From an uncultured Clostridia bacterium (GTDB taxonomy: Bacteria; Bacillota; Clostridia; TANB77; CAG-508), in the NCBI GenBank assembly GCA_944388045.1, contig CALXHG010000004.1, positions 52,424-116,423 on the forward strand: a stretch of 64,000 bases of DNA. Reading direction: 5' to 3'. The notes under the pieces were generated by a model. The model worked only from the letters and a program-made list of their open reading frames with translations. It did not search any database and was not told the origin of the DNA. Every line of letters starts with the position of its first letter. The stretch's first letter is position 1. Below are positions 26,592 to 36,374 of the stretch, one piece after another. The position numbers were made by a program, and so were the translations under genes.

Positions 26592-28442
26592 TTAAGTTGA
26601 AGATGGATTTACATATATTGTCTTATTATTTGTAAAAATAACCATTCCAGGTTTTGCTCCATTAGGTTTTCTAACAAATTTTACTTTACAATAATCTACA
26701 GGAACATTAGAAGAATTTTTTGCTTTACTATGTTCAGCAGTAATTTTTGCACATTTTACAAGAGTATCATCAGAAACTTCTACATCTCCACATTTTAAGA
26801 TAACATGACTTCCATGTACATCTTTAGTGTGAAACCAAATGTCAGATTTATTTGCAAAAGTAAAAGTTAACCAATCATTTTCTTTATTATTTTTTCCAAC
26901 ATATAAGTCAAAGCCATCAACTTCAAAGTGTAAAGGAGAATATGAGTTTTCTTTTTTATTCTTTTTTGTTGACTTTTTATTTGCCATAGATTTTTGATGA
27001 GATGACTTAAATATTTTGGTATTTTTTAAAGAATTCTGATTTTTAGTATTCTTGTTATTGCTTTTTTCTGTAAATTTTAAATCATTTTTAAAAATTACAT
27101 TTTCAGAAATTTCTTCAAAAATATCTTGAATATCTTCTAAAGTAGTTGCAGATTCAAGTTCATATACAATACTTTGAATATAATCTAATTCTTCTTCAGT
27201 TTCTTTTTTCTGAGCAGATACAATTTCTAGAGCATTTTTTAATTTTGAGTATTTTTTAAAATATCTTTTTGCATTTAAACTAGGTGAATATTTTTTATCT
27301 AAAGGTATTTTTATTAAGCTATTATTATCATAATAATTTTCTAATTCAACATAATCTGTATGAGTATTTGTTAATTTGTATAAATTAGCAGTTATAAGTT
27401 CTCCATAAAGCTTAAATTTGTCCATTTCGTCACATTCTTTTAATTTAGAATTAATACTTATTAAACGACTATTATATTTTTTTAATAAATCTAAAATCAT
27501 TTTTAAAATACTATTTCTATAATTTGTAAATGTCTCTGAAGTTTCTCTTTTAAAATAAAAATCATCAATAAAATTATTAAACTTATATTTTTGTTCATTT
27601 AAAGTAACTTTATCAGAACATGTTAATATATAATCATAAAGTTTATCTTTTTTATACAAACTTTCAAAAGTAAGATTATTTAAAGATAATACCTTATTAA
27701 AATAATTATATAATTTTTGTAAATTTTCTTTATTTGTATTTTGTATATTGCATTTTTCAATAGCACTTTTTACAAAAGATAAGCTAAACCCTGTAAAAGT
27801 ATTAGCAATTATAGAAGCAAGTTTTTCTATATTTAATACTTTATGATTATTACTATTATCTAAATAAATTTCACTATCTAAAGATGGTTCGATTTTTTGA
27901 TAAAACTCATCAAAATTATTTATTTTTGTAAAATCTAATTTATCAGAAATAGGGAATCTATATAGTCTTGAAGGTAATATATCTCTATAAATAGTATCTG
28001 TAGCGGTTATATGTCTTAAAGCATCAATTATTATATTTTTATTATTTAATAATATTACATTACTATGTTTTCCCATTAATTCTATAATTAAAGTTTTGGT
28101 TTCTGGCTCATTAAATTCATTTATTGTATTAATATCAATTTTTACAAGTCTTTCTAAACCATATGTCTCAATATTTGTAATAAATCCACCTATTAAATGT
28201 TTTCTAAGTAGCATACAAAAATTTGGAGCTACTGGAGGATTTTGTTTTGCGTTATTTGTTAAATGTATTCTACAATTATGAGCATCTATACATATATTTA
28301 ATGAATAATGAGTAGAATGAGAATATATTTTTAAAAGTATAGTATTTTTATCATTTTGAAAAATTTTATCTATTTTTCCACCAATTAATTCATTTTTAAA
28401 TTCATTTACAATTTTTTTTGTAACAATACCATCAAAAGCCAT
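26592..28442 (-). CDS. rqcH: Ribosome-associated quality control protein RqcH (NFACT)
   Basis: 616 residues. The NFACT-N domain starts MAFDGIVTKKIVNEF and includes NPPVAPNFCMLLRKHL; a coiled-coil region (about 300-440) follows; the C-terminal NFACT-R domain contains SDIWFHTKDVHGSHV (about 540-555). RqcH binds stalled 50S subunits with peptidyl-tRNA and adds C-terminal alanine tails that mark the chain for degradation. A Lys/Ser/Asn-rich insert (about 455-495) separates the coiled coil from the C-terminal domain. Monocistronic on the minus strand, with AAAGGA before the start. Confidence 0.93.
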   Translation of the reverse strand: MAFDGIVTKKIVNEFKNELIGGKIDKIFQNDKNTILLKIYSHSTHYSLNICIDAHNCRIHLTNNAKQNPPVAPNFCMLLRKHLIGGFITNIETYGLERLVKIDINTINEFNEPETKTLIIELMGKHSNVILLNNKNIIIDALRHITATDTIYRDILPSRLYRFPISDKLDFTKINNFDEFYQKIEPSLDSEIYLDNSNNHKVLNIEKLASIIANTFTGFSLSFVKSAIEKCNIQNTNKENLQKLYNYFNKVLSLNNLTFESLYKKDKLYDYILTCSDKVTLNEQKYKFNNFIDDFYFKRETSETFTNYRNSILKMILDLLKKYNSRLISINSKLKECDEMDKFKLYGELITANLYKLTNTHTDYVELENYYDNNSLIKIPLDKKYSPSLNAKRYFKKYSKLKNALEIVSAQKKETEEELDYIQSIVYELESATTLEDIQDIFEEISENVIFKNDLKFTEKSNNKNTKNQNSLKNTKIFKSSHQKSMANKKSTKKNKKENSYSPLHFEVDGFDLYVGKNNKENDWLTFTFANKSDIWFHTKDVHGSHVILKCGDVEVSDDTLVKCAKITAEHSKAKNSSNVPVDYCKVKFVRKPNGAKPGMVIFTNNKTIYVNPSST

Positions 28443-28656
28443 AAATTAATCAATCCTTTTTTATTCTTTTACTATAATTTTAATATATAGATATAAAAAA
28501 TGGGATGTGATGGGAATGTTCTGCAAATTTTTTAAATATCTATATATAAAATTTATATAAATAATATTAAATATAATATCATAAAAATAGCTTGTTGTAA
28601 ATAATTAAAATGCTGAGGATTTCTCAATTCAGAATAATGAAATTAATCAAAATGTT

Positions 28657-29250
28657 TTATTGTAAATAATCAAGTGGATTAACATAATTGCCATTTATTC
28701 TAAAACCTAAATGTAAATGACATCCTGTTGTAGCACCATTTGTCGGCTTTCCATTTGATGGGTCTGAATAAATATTACCAGAAACATTATAAACATATTT
28801 AGGACCAACATGACCTATAACTTGTCCTTGAGTTATAGTATCACCAACATTTACAATATAATTAGGGGAGACATGGCAATAGGAAATTTTTACTCCATCT
28901 AAACTTGTTAAAGTAATAGTATATCCACCTCCACCAAGAAATCCTGTAAATGTAATATTTCCATCACATGTTGCAATTAATTTTGTTCCTTCTGGTGCCG
29001 GAATATCAATTCCTTTATGAAATGTAGAAGCACCAGTTGTTGGAGCTTTTCTTTTGCCAAAAGGGGAAGAGAGCCTAGTATAACCAGGAATTGGCCATGC
29101 ATAATTTGTATTTCCTAAAAAGATAATTTGACTTTCTTCAAAATCTTTAAAATTTTCTAGCATTTCGGAATTGGTAGATGACACAACTGGAATAAAAAAT
29201 ATTGAAATTATAATAGTAAAAAAAATTATAAAATATAGAAATTTATTCAT
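28657..29250 (-). CDS. Secreted M23 family metallopeptidase
   Basis: 197 residues with an N-terminal signal/anchor (about 1-25). The LytM/M23 zinc site is complete: H78 and D82 in HKGID, and the HLH pair near 179-181 in GCHLHLGF. These enzymes cut peptide cross-bridges of peptidoglycan; in spore formers, members of this family (SpoIIQ, SpoIVFA, LytH-like) act during sporulation or wall turnover. I start at ATG 29250, seven bases after AAAGGA; the longer frame begins upstream of that site. The short size and lack of other domains suggest a dedicated wall hydrolase. Confidence 0.88.
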   Translation of the reverse strand: MNKFLYFIIFFTIIISIFFIPVVSSTNSEMLENFKDFEESQIIFLGNTNYAWPIPGYTRLSSPFGKRKAPTTGASTFHKGIDIPAPEGTKLIATCDGNITFTGFLGGGGYTITLTSLDGVKISYCHVSPNYIVNVGDTITQGQVIGHVGPKYVYNVSGNIYSDPSNGKPTNGATTGCHLHLGFRINGNYVNPLDYLQ

Positions 29251-29308
29251 TGAATAATCCTTTCTTAAAAAAAGAGTATAGTCAAAAACTATACTCTTCA
29301 ATAAAATA

Positions 29309-29383
29309 TGGCAGGGGTACTAGGATTCGAACCCAGACAAGCGGTTTTGGAGACCGATGTGCTACCATTAACACTATGCCCCT
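29309..29383 (-). tRNA. tRNA-Trp (CCA)
   Basis: 75 nt including an encoded CCA end. The acceptor stem AGGGGCA pairs with TACCCCT (one C-A mismatch), the D arm is GTGTTAATGGTAGCAC, the anticodon loop CTCCAAA gives anticodon CCA, and the T arm is CTGGG-TTCGAAT-CCTAG. Closely similar to tRNA-Trp of other Firmicutes. Confidence 0.96.
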
Positions 29384-29457
29384 AAATAATTACTTAATTA
29401 TATTAACACAAATTATAAAAAAAAACAAGACTTTTTTTATAATTTATAAAATTTTAA

Positions 29458-29550
29458 GTTACTGAATAATGGTCTTAAATAAAAAAAAACGATGATATTA
29501 TAATATCATCGTTTTTAACAAAATAATTTAAAATACCATTATCCAGTAAC
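29458..29550. terminator. Nested inverted repeats with perfect palindrome
   Basis: A perfect 32-base palindrome (29485-29516, half AAAAACGATGATATTA) is enclosed by a second 16-base inverted repeat with one mismatch (29458-29473 / 29535-29550, arm GTTACTGAATAATGGT). The palindrome has T-runs on both sides, so it can end transcription in both directions. Confidence 0.7.
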
Positions 29551-29583
29551 AATTTTTTACTGAATTATTAGAATTAAAAAAGA

Positions 29584-29612
29584 AAGCACATATGTTTTTA
29601 ATATATGTGCTT
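29584..29612 (-). terminator. Terminator of the VWA surface protein gene
   Basis: AAGCACATAT pairs with ATATGTGCTT; on the minus strand a T-rich run (TTTCTTTTTT) follows. It is 30 bases after the stop codon. Confidence 0.85.
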
Positions 29613-29642
29613 AATATATATAAAAAATTCAATTCCTAAAGT

Positions 29643-31058
29643 TTAAAAATCAAGATGTTTATATTTTTTTGCTAATACAATTGTTATAATAGTAATTCCA
29701 CCAATAATACCAATAAAAATTGGTGCACCAGTATGAGGTATAGGTTGAGGTGCTACAGTATTATCTTTAGGAGGTTCCTCTTGAGGTGGTTCCTCTTCTT
29801 TAGGAGGTTCTTCCTGAGGAATTTCATTTAATTTTATTTTTGGTGTTACATCAGAAGTTCTTGTTCCTGTTGAGCCATCTGGATTTGTATAATTTATATC
29901 AACTTTTAAGTTAGTATTTAAAATGTCCCCAATAATTTCTTCAGAAAAATCATCTTTTAAAGTCAATGTATATTGAATGTTAGTTTTTTCTCCAGATTTT
30001 AATTCTGCAATTTCCCAAGTAATACTATTTGTTTCAGAATCAACTGTTGCTGAAACATTGTCTAAATTTGTTCCTTCTACATAAGCCATTTCAAAATTAT
30101 CAATTATATATTGTGGAAAATAATCTACAATAGTGATATTTTTTAAAGTATTTGGAATTGGAACTAAATCAGAATATATACTTTGTTTAATTGTTTCTTC
30201 AATTTCTGTATCAGAAATATTATAGAATTTTCCTATTGTAGGTTCTGTTTCTGTTCCGAATACACCTTCAATTACTTGACCATAAGTATAAGAATTTGTA
30301 CCATCAGTTCTTACAACTGCATCATTATCTTCAATACCAGTTAATACAGAAATTACTTCTATATCTTTTAAAGATTGCATAGTTTCTTTTGTTGTATTAA
30401 TAACTGTTGTTAAAGCATCATAACTAACTAAATCAGAATTTCCAACATTCATATTTGGAACACCATCTGTTAAAATTATAAGATATTTATTTGTTTCATC
30501 TTCTGAAAAAGTACTTTTAGCAAGTTTTAAACCAGAATCTAAATCTGTATAATTTCCAGTACCTTCAATTTTTGATATTTTTGATTTTAAATCTTCTATA
30601 TTATTTGTAAAGTCACTTACAAGTTGTGCATCTTTTTCTGTTCCCATTTCAGTTGGAACTGTACTAGAAGAGAAAGATACAACTCCAATTTTTAAAGTAG
30701 AAGAGTTTAGTTCTAATAAACTTTCAACTAAAGAATTTGCTGATTCTAGAACAATATCTTTTCTTGTTGTACCTTCAGAAATTTCAGTATTCATACTAGA
30801 AGAACTGTCTATTACTAGCATTAATTCACCAGTAGGTACAATATCTTTTTCATTATTTTGTAATTCAAGTTGTATTGTTACTTGATTTTTCTCAAGATCT
30901 GATGAAATAATTTTTTTCTCTAATTTAGAATTGTCTGTTAAAGTTATTGAACAGACATTATCTTCAACAATTTCCATTGAAATATTAGGAGCTGCAAATA
31001 CACTTGTTGAAATAGATAATATAATTAAAAATATTAATAGTGAAATAAACTTTTTCAT
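29643..31058 (-). CDS. VWA-domain surface protein with LPXTG-like sorting signal
   Basis: 471 residues: signal peptide (about 1-22), a von Willebrand A domain whose metal site reads VIDSSSSMN (about 84-92), then beta-sandwich repeats (about 290-410), a Pro/Glu spacer built of PPKEEEPPQEE units, and a C-terminal sorting signal with IPHTG, a hydrophobic stretch and a basic tail KKYKHLDF. IPHTG deviates from LPXTG at the first residue but keeps the Pro and Thr-Gly, so a housekeeping or class-specific sortase could act on it. A cell-wall-anchored adhesin or pilus tip protein is likely; the ligand is unknown. No sortase is in the window. Confidence 0.82.
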   Translation of the reverse strand: MKKFISLLIFLIILSISTSVFAAPNISMEIVEDNVCSITLTDNSKLEKKIISSDLEKNQVTIQLELQNNEKDIVPTGELMLVIDSSSSMNTEISEGTTRKDIVLESANSLVESLLELNSSTLKIGVVSFSSSTVPTEMGTEKDAQLVSDFTNNIEDLKSKISKIEGTGNYTDLDSGLKLAKSTFSEDETNKYLIILTDGVPNMNVGNSDLVSYDALTTVINTTKETMQSLKDIEVISVLTGIEDNDAVVRTDGTNSYTYGQVIEGVFGTETEPTIGKFYNISDTEIEETIKQSIYSDLVPIPNTLKNITIVDYFPQYIIDNFEMAYVEGTNLDNVSATVDSETNSITWEIAELKSGEKTNIQYTLTLKDDFSEEIIGDILNTNLKVDINYTNPDGSTGTRTSDVTPKIKLNEIPQEEPPKEEEPPQEEPPKDNTVAPQPIPHTGAPIFIGIIGGITIITIVLAKKYKHLDF

Positions 31059-31220
31059 AATTGTTTTTCCTTTCTTAAAAAATAGAATTTGGAAAAGATT
31101 TTAATTTTTTACTAATTTTTAGCTTTTCCTTTGTATTATATGTATTTTTATATACACTATATTTATTTTATTATATTAAAATAAAATTTTCAATACTATT
31201 TAAAAAAAATGTATAAAAAA

Positions 31221-31245
31221 AGTACTGACAAAATTTGTCAGTACT
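31221..31245 (-). terminator. Terminator of the cysteine-rich small gene
   Basis: 12-bp perfect inverted repeat (31221-31232 / 31234-31245, arm AGTACTGACAAA) with a single-base centre, followed on the minus strand by a run of seven T. Confidence 0.85.
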
Positions 31246-31305
31246 GAATTGATATGTGACAATTAATGTTTTGAATAATTATCTAGAAATTATTAATTAA
31301 GATAT

Positions 31306-31425
31306 CTAGCAACATCCTCCTCTGTTACCACCGCAACAGCAACAAATTAAAAGTATAAGAATGATAATCCAGCAGCAATCATCACCAAAACCAAAACCAC
31401 ATCCACATCCTCTATTTTCTGGCAT
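31306..31425 (-). CDS. Tiny cysteine-rich membrane protein (spore-type HCB family)
   Basis: 39 residues with ten cysteines: Cys 7, 9, 17, 18, 28-31 and 38-39. A Gly/Phe/Cys N-terminus leads into a short hydrophobic helix (WIIILILLI, 19-27) and a CCCCGGNRGGCC tail. A strong ribosome site (AAAGGGGGG) lies six bases before the ATG and a strong terminator follows, so it is a real gene. Clostridial genomes carry similar short Gly/Cys-rich proteins, often annotated as high-cysteine chorion-like or YjcZ-like sporulation proteins. A role in the spore coat or crust is a guess from that resemblance. Confidence 0.8.
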   Translation of the reverse strand: MPENRGCGCGFGFGDDCCWIIILILLICCCCGGNRGGCC

Positions 31426-31550
31426 AAAAAACCCCCCTTTCTATAAATCAAAACTTAAGTATTTTTCTAAAGAAAGATAAGTAATTTCTTTAAAATTTTT
31501 CTTTTGATAATATATAATATGGGGATTTAAAAAAAGTGTTACATCAATGT

Positions 31551-34253
31551 TTAGATTTCTTTATTAAAATTTCCATTTGTATAAATGTTTCCTTCTAATT
31601 TTTTTCCAGAAGAAATAGTTTTTATAATAGAATTAATTTCATCAATATTTTCATCTAAAATATCAATTCTAACAGAATCTACAGGTAAATCTGAATGTTC
31701 AATTGATGTAATTTTACTGTTATAAATAGTAGAAATTGTTTGAATATTATCAGGAATTATTCTAAATAAAAATCCAAGTCTATCTTTTAAATAATATTTA
31801 TTTGTACTATTACATTTATGCTCACAAGAAGAATAGCACTTATTTGTTTTTCCAAGCAAACAGTAATTAGTTGTCATAAGAGGAGTATTTCCATAAACTA
31901 TCATTTCTATATTTTTATTAAGCCAAGAATTATCCAAATTGTCTAAGAATTGATTCCTATTTATATTATTTTTTTTATTATAAAATACTTTATTTTCATT
32001 TGATGTTTCATTTCTATTGGCATTTATACAAATATAAAAATTATTAATATCATTTTTATTTAATTCAGGTGAAATAGTAATTGTGTTTAATGGTAATTCA
32101 TTAAAGGTTAAATTGTTAAAAACATTAAATGTGTAATTTCCAATAAGTTCATAATTTTTATTTTTTTCTGAAATATCATAATTGTTAGAATTTTTTGTGT
32201 TTCCAAGATTTATATATTTTTTTAGTAATTCAAAATTACCAATATTAGATAAAACAAATCCAGAAATATTATATGTATTTAATATTTTATCTAAATATTT
32301 TATAATTAAATTATTATAAGAGTTTCTTATAATTGTAGGTAAATAAATGTATACATTAAAATTGTTACATATTTTTTTTATAGTTTCAGCAAAATCATTT
32401 TTTGTAAAATATTTAAAAGGAATATAAATTCTATCAACACCATTTAGCAAAGAATAATTATAATCATTTTTAAGTATATTTAATAATAAACTAATTTTTT
32501 TATTATGATAAGGATTTTTTATGTCATCATAACTTTTTGAAAATTTATTATCAGAACTATTTAATAATTTATTAGAATTTACAGTACACTCATTACTATT
32601 TTTATAAAAATTATTTTCTTTAGAAGTTCTTTTAAAACTTAAAATTAATTTTTCCTCAAATTTTGTCAAACATTGTCTTCTAAGTTCATTAATTCCACTA
32701 ATACTTGGAACATACAAGTTATCTTCTAAATCAATTTTTATATTTTTAAAATTATAAGGAGTATTATTTGTTTTGCAAAGTTGGGAAATTAGTCTTTCCT
32801 TTGTAATAGGAGAGTTTTGTGCTATTTCTGGATAAATGTTAGAAACAACTTCGGCACAAATATTATCATTATAAATTTTTAAAGAAATAGGGGAATTTAA
32901 TTTAACATTCATTTCACAAGATAAGTTTATTTTTCTAAATTCATGTTTAATGGTGTCTAATGCAGATGATGTTAATAAATTATCTGAGATTTTATAAATT
33001 TTATTACCTACAAAAATTTCTCCTTTCATTCTACCAATTTTTATATAATCTCCAGAATGTGCTTCTTTAATATTTTTATTTTGACTCATTAATTCAGAAA
33101 TTGTATATGTATTTGTTTCATGTTTTTTATTTTCAATACAAATTTTATCTCCAATATGTAATGTAGAATTTGTTGTAAAAGAAATATGACCATTATTACT
33201 ATTAAAATTAGATATAGTACCTAAAAATATTCCCATATTGTTTGATTTTTGTGGATAAACAAGATTTTTATTTGGAGAAGAATTTAAATGCCCATTAGAA
33301 AAACCACCTCTATTAAAGACTTGCAATAAATCTTGCTTATCTTTTTCATCTATTTTAAATGGAGTATTTTGTTCTTTTAAAGATATATTTTTTTTATCTA
33401 GTTCTAAAGTAGTATTTTTTTCCTTTAAAGTAGAATTATTCTGATTTGTTTTTAAAGGAGTATTTTTTTCTATAATATCTATATATTTTCTATAAATTCT
33501 AGTAACTGTTGCAACATATTCTGGAGTTTTCATTCTACCTTCAATTTTTAAACTAGTAACACCTGCATTTATTAGTTGAGGTAAAAATTCTAATCCACAC
33601 AAATCTCTTGGGCTTAAAAGATATCCTTTGTCAATAGTTTTATCATTTTCTAATAATTCATATGGAAGTCTGCAAGGTTGTGCACATTTACCGCGGTTCC
33701 CAGAACGTCCTCCGACCATACTAGAAAATAAGCATTGACCTGAATAAGAAATACATAATGCACCATGCACAAAAACTTCAATTTCAATTTTTGAGTTTTT
33801 ACAAATATATTCAATTTCTTCTAAAGATAATTCTCTAGATAGAACAACTCTAGAAAAGCCCATATTTTGTAAAGCAATAACACCATCTAAATTATGTACA
33901 GACATTTGTGTACTTGCATGAACTGCAAGACCTGGGAAATTTTTTATTAAATATTTTGCCAAACCTAAATCTTGGACAATAATTGCATCAATTCCATATT
34001 CATAAGCTTTTTTAGCAAGATTAATTGCACTTTCCATTTCATTATTTTTTATAAGAGTATTTAAAGTTAAATTTGTTTTTACTCCACGTATTTTTGCATA
34101 ATTAATTGCTTGTTCTAAAGTATTATCATCAAAATTAGAAGCAAAAGCCCTTGCACTAAAACTATTTGCCCCAAAATAAACAGCATCTGCACCATTTTGT
34201 ACAGCAGATTTTAAACAATCAAAATCTCCAACAGGAGAAAGAAGCTCTATCAT
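31551..34253 (-). CDS. U32 family peptidase-like protein (with DUF3656 region)
   Basis: 900 residues. Residues 1-240 are a TIM-barrel U32 domain with the diagnostic VFVHGALCISYSGQC and NRGKCAQPCR cysteine motifs, followed by the LSPRDLCGLEFLPQL segment. Related enzymes (RlhA, TrhP, UbiU/V) hydroxylate RNA or quinones with a Fe-S cluster and prephenate or similar, so peptidase may be a misnomer. A low-complexity insert at about 262-305 repeats LK.(K/Q)NT-type units, and a second barrel-like part runs from about 610. A further Cys set (CLLGKTNKCYSSCEHKC) is near 830. It stands alone. Confidence 0.85.
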   Translation of the reverse strand: MIELLSPVGDFDCLKSAVQNGADAVYFGANSFSARAFASNFDDNTLEQAINYAKIRGVKTNLTLNTLIKNNEMESAINLAKKAYEYGIDAIIVQDLGLAKYLIKNFPGLAVHASTQMSVHNLDGVIALQNMGFSRVVLSRELSLEEIEYICKNSKIEIEVFVHGALCISYSGQCLFSSMVGGRSGNRGKCAQPCRLPYELLENDKTIDKGYLLSPRDLCGLEFLPQLINAGVTSLKIEGRMKTPEYVATVTRIYRKYIDIIEKNTPLKTNQNNSTLKEKNTTLELDKKNISLKEQNTPFKIDEKDKQDLLQVFNRGGFSNGHLNSSPNKNLVYPQKSNNMGIFLGTISNFNSNNGHISFTTNSTLHIGDKICIENKKHETNTYTISELMSQNKNIKEAHSGDYIKIGRMKGEIFVGNKIYKISDNLLTSSALDTIKHEFRKINLSCEMNVKLNSPISLKIYNDNICAEVVSNIYPEIAQNSPITKERLISQLCKTNNTPYNFKNIKIDLEDNLYVPSISGINELRRQCLTKFEEKLILSFKRTSKENNFYKNSNECTVNSNKLLNSSDNKFSKSYDDIKNPYHNKKISLLLNILKNDYNYSLLNGVDRIYIPFKYFTKNDFAETIKKICNNFNVYIYLPTIIRNSYNNLIIKYLDKILNTYNISGFVLSNIGNFELLKKYINLGNTKNSNNYDISEKNKNYELIGNYTFNVFNNLTFNELPLNTITISPELNKNDINNFYICINANRNETSNENKVFYNKKNNINRNQFLDNLDNSWLNKNIEMIVYGNTPLMTTNYCLLGKTNKCYSSCEHKCNSTNKYYLKDRLGFLFRIIPDNIQTISTIYNSKITSIEHSDLPVDSVRIDILDENIDEINSIIKTISSGKKLEGNIYTNGNFNKEI

Positions 34254-34609
34254 TTATATTCATCCTTATAAAAAAATTTAGGTTTTTTAGAAAGGCTATA
34301 CCTATAAACCAGTAAAAATTGCTAATCAATAGATTTTAATTATATCACAAATTACAATAAAAGACAAAATTTTTATTAGAAACTAAAATTGCCTAATATA
34401 TTTGAAATAATGCGGATATAAAATTTATTTTTGGTCAAATGAAAATAGTGAACCAAAGAAAAAAATAAGATTTTGTTCTTTTTGTAATATAAATTTAATA
34501 TTTAAGACATTGACTTTAAAATAATAAAAATGATATACTTATGTCGAAGAAAAAAGAAGAAATTAACAAAAAGTAATAAAATAGAAAAAAATACAAAGGA
34601 AGTGCAAAA
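34254..34609. other. Divergent intergenic region U32 / glucosaminidase
   Basis: 356 AT-rich bases. The right part holds a promoter at 34510-34539; no leader structure, small gene or repeat was recognised in the remainder. Confidence 0.6.
34510..34539 (+). promoter_or_regulatory. Candidate promoter of the glucosaminidase gene
   Basis: TTGACT (34510-34515) and TATACT (34534-34539) with an 18-base spacer, 71 bases before the start codon. Confidence 0.6.
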
Positions 34610-36334
34610 ATGATAAATAAAATAATATTAATTTTAAAAATAATATTAATCATAGTTTTATTATTTTGCTTTATAGGAAGCAATTCTTTTGCAATTAGTC
34701 AAACTACAAGTACAGATGTAAACAGTATAGATTCAAATACATATCCACAAATAAAAGAAATGTTACAACAATTAAAAGCAGAACATCCAAACTGGAATTT
34801 TAAAATATTATATACAGATTTAGATTGGAATGAAGTAATAGCAAATGAATATATAGGACATGGCTCATCACCAAGGAACTTAGTTCCAGCAAACAGTAAT
34901 TACGCAGATGAATGGATTTGCCCAACATGTGGAAATAAAACATATGATTCTGGAAGTTGGAGATGTGCTTCACAAAAAGCTATACAATATATGATGGATC
35001 CAAGAAATTTTTTAAATTCATCAGATATTTTTCAATTTATGGAATTAACTTATACAAATTATAATATAGATACAATAAGAGGGATGGTTCAAAATTCAAG
35101 TTTTTGGAATAATGAATCATATATAAATGCAATTATATCATCTGCACAAAAATATAATGTAAATGCATATTACATTGTTGCAAGAATATTACAAGAACAA
35201 GGCTCAGATGGAAGTACATTAGTTAAAGGACAAGGATATAATGGACAATATGTAGGTGTATATAATGTATTTAATATTGGAGCAACAGGAAATGGTCAAG
35301 ATAATGTTATTTTAAATGGTTTAGCAAGAGCACAACAAGAGGACTGGACATCTATAGAAAAAGCTATAGATGGAGGAGTGCAAATTATAGCAAGTAGTTA
35401 TATATCAAAAGGGCAAAACACAATATATTTACAAAAATTTGATGTAGATAATTCAGATAATAAATTATATTGGCATCAATATATGACAAATTTATTTGCT
35501 GCACAAAATGAGGGAGCAAAACTAAGAAGTACTTTTGAAGAATATAATTCATTAGAAAAAGAATATACATTTATAATACCAGTATATAAAAATATGCCAA
35601 GTTCTGCATCTCCAAGGCCAAATGAGGGAGAAACAGTTATTCCAGATAATCCACAATATGGAGATTTAGTACAATGTAATGCAAATCCAAGTTTAAAATT
35701 AAGAGATGCACCAAATGGAAATGATATTGGAGAAAGAATTTATTTAAATGAAATTGTAACAAGAACAGAAAAAGCAACTCAAAAAATTAATGGAACATAT
35801 TGGGATAAAGTCAAAAAATCAAATGGAGTAGAGGGATATGTAGCTAGAGAAACATATGATAATGAGGCAACATATAAATTATACTTAGTTCCAGTAAACA
35901 ATGAAGAGCCAGATAATCCAGTTGAACCAGAAAATCCAGAAGATATAAAGAAAAATGATAAAATAAAAATAAATACATCAACAAATGAAATTTCTACAAT
36001 TCCAACAGCAACAGTAAAAGATTTAAAAGAATTTATAGAAGAAGAAATAACAATAAAAAATGCAAATGGAGAAGTTGTTGATGAAAACTCTAAACTTGCA
36101 ACAGGATATATAATAAATGACAAATATCCAATTTCTGTTATAGGAGATGTTAATGGAGATGGAGAAGTTGATGCAAGAGATTCTTTAAGAATTCTAAAAA
36201 ACTCAGTTGGAACATATGATTTAAATGCAGAATATGCAAAAGCAGCAGATTTAAATGGAGATGGAGTAATTGATTCTAGGGATTCATTAAGAGTATTAAA
36301 ATATTCTGTAAATACATATAAAATAGAGTTATAA
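34610..36334 (+). CDS. Secreted glucosaminidase with SH3 and dockerin domains
   Basis: 574 residues: signal peptide (about 1-28), an endo-beta-N-acetylglucosaminidase domain (GH73/LytD-like, about 45-330; probable catalytic Glu about 196 in ILQEQGS; final SSYISKGQNTIYLQKFDV region), an SH3-type domain (about 350-430), a linker, and a C-terminal type I dockerin (about 510-572). The dockerin has two calcium loops, DVNGDGEVDARD and DLNGDGVIDSRD, each followed by SLR(I/V)LK. A dockerin on a peptidoglycan hydrolase implies tethering to a cohesin, and the next gene encodes a membrane-anchored protein with a cohesin-like domain. A CxxC...C set lies near 104-123. Confidence 0.88.
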   Translation: MINKIILILKIILIIVLLFCFIGSNSFAISQTTSTDVNSIDSNTYPQIKEMLQQLKAEHPNWNFKILYTDLDWNEVIANEYIGHGSSPRNLVPANSNYADEWICPTCGNKTYDSGSWRCASQKAIQYMMDPRNFLNSSDIFQFMELTYTNYNIDTIRGMVQNSSFWNNESYINAIISSAQKYNVNAYYIVARILQEQGSDGSTLVKGQGYNGQYVGVYNVFNIGATGNGQDNVILNGLARAQQEDWTSIEKAIDGGVQIIASSYISKGQNTIYLQKFDVDNSDNKLYWHQYMTNLFAAQNEGAKLRSTFEEYNSLEKEYTFIIPVYKNMPSSASPRPNEGETVIPDNPQYGDLVQCNANPSLKLRDAPNGNDIGERIYLNEIVTRTEKATQKINGTYWDKVKKSNGVEGYVARETYDNEATYKLYLVPVNNEEPDNPVEPENPEDIKKNDKIKINTSTNEISTIPTATVKDLKEFIEEEITIKNANGEVVDENSKLATGYIINDKYPISVIGDVNGDGEVDARDSLRILKNSVGTYDLNAEYAKAADLNGDGVIDSRDSLRVLKYSVNTYKIEL

Positions 36335-36374
36335 TTATAATTTTTAACAAGACAAGAAAGGAATGAATTTTTTA

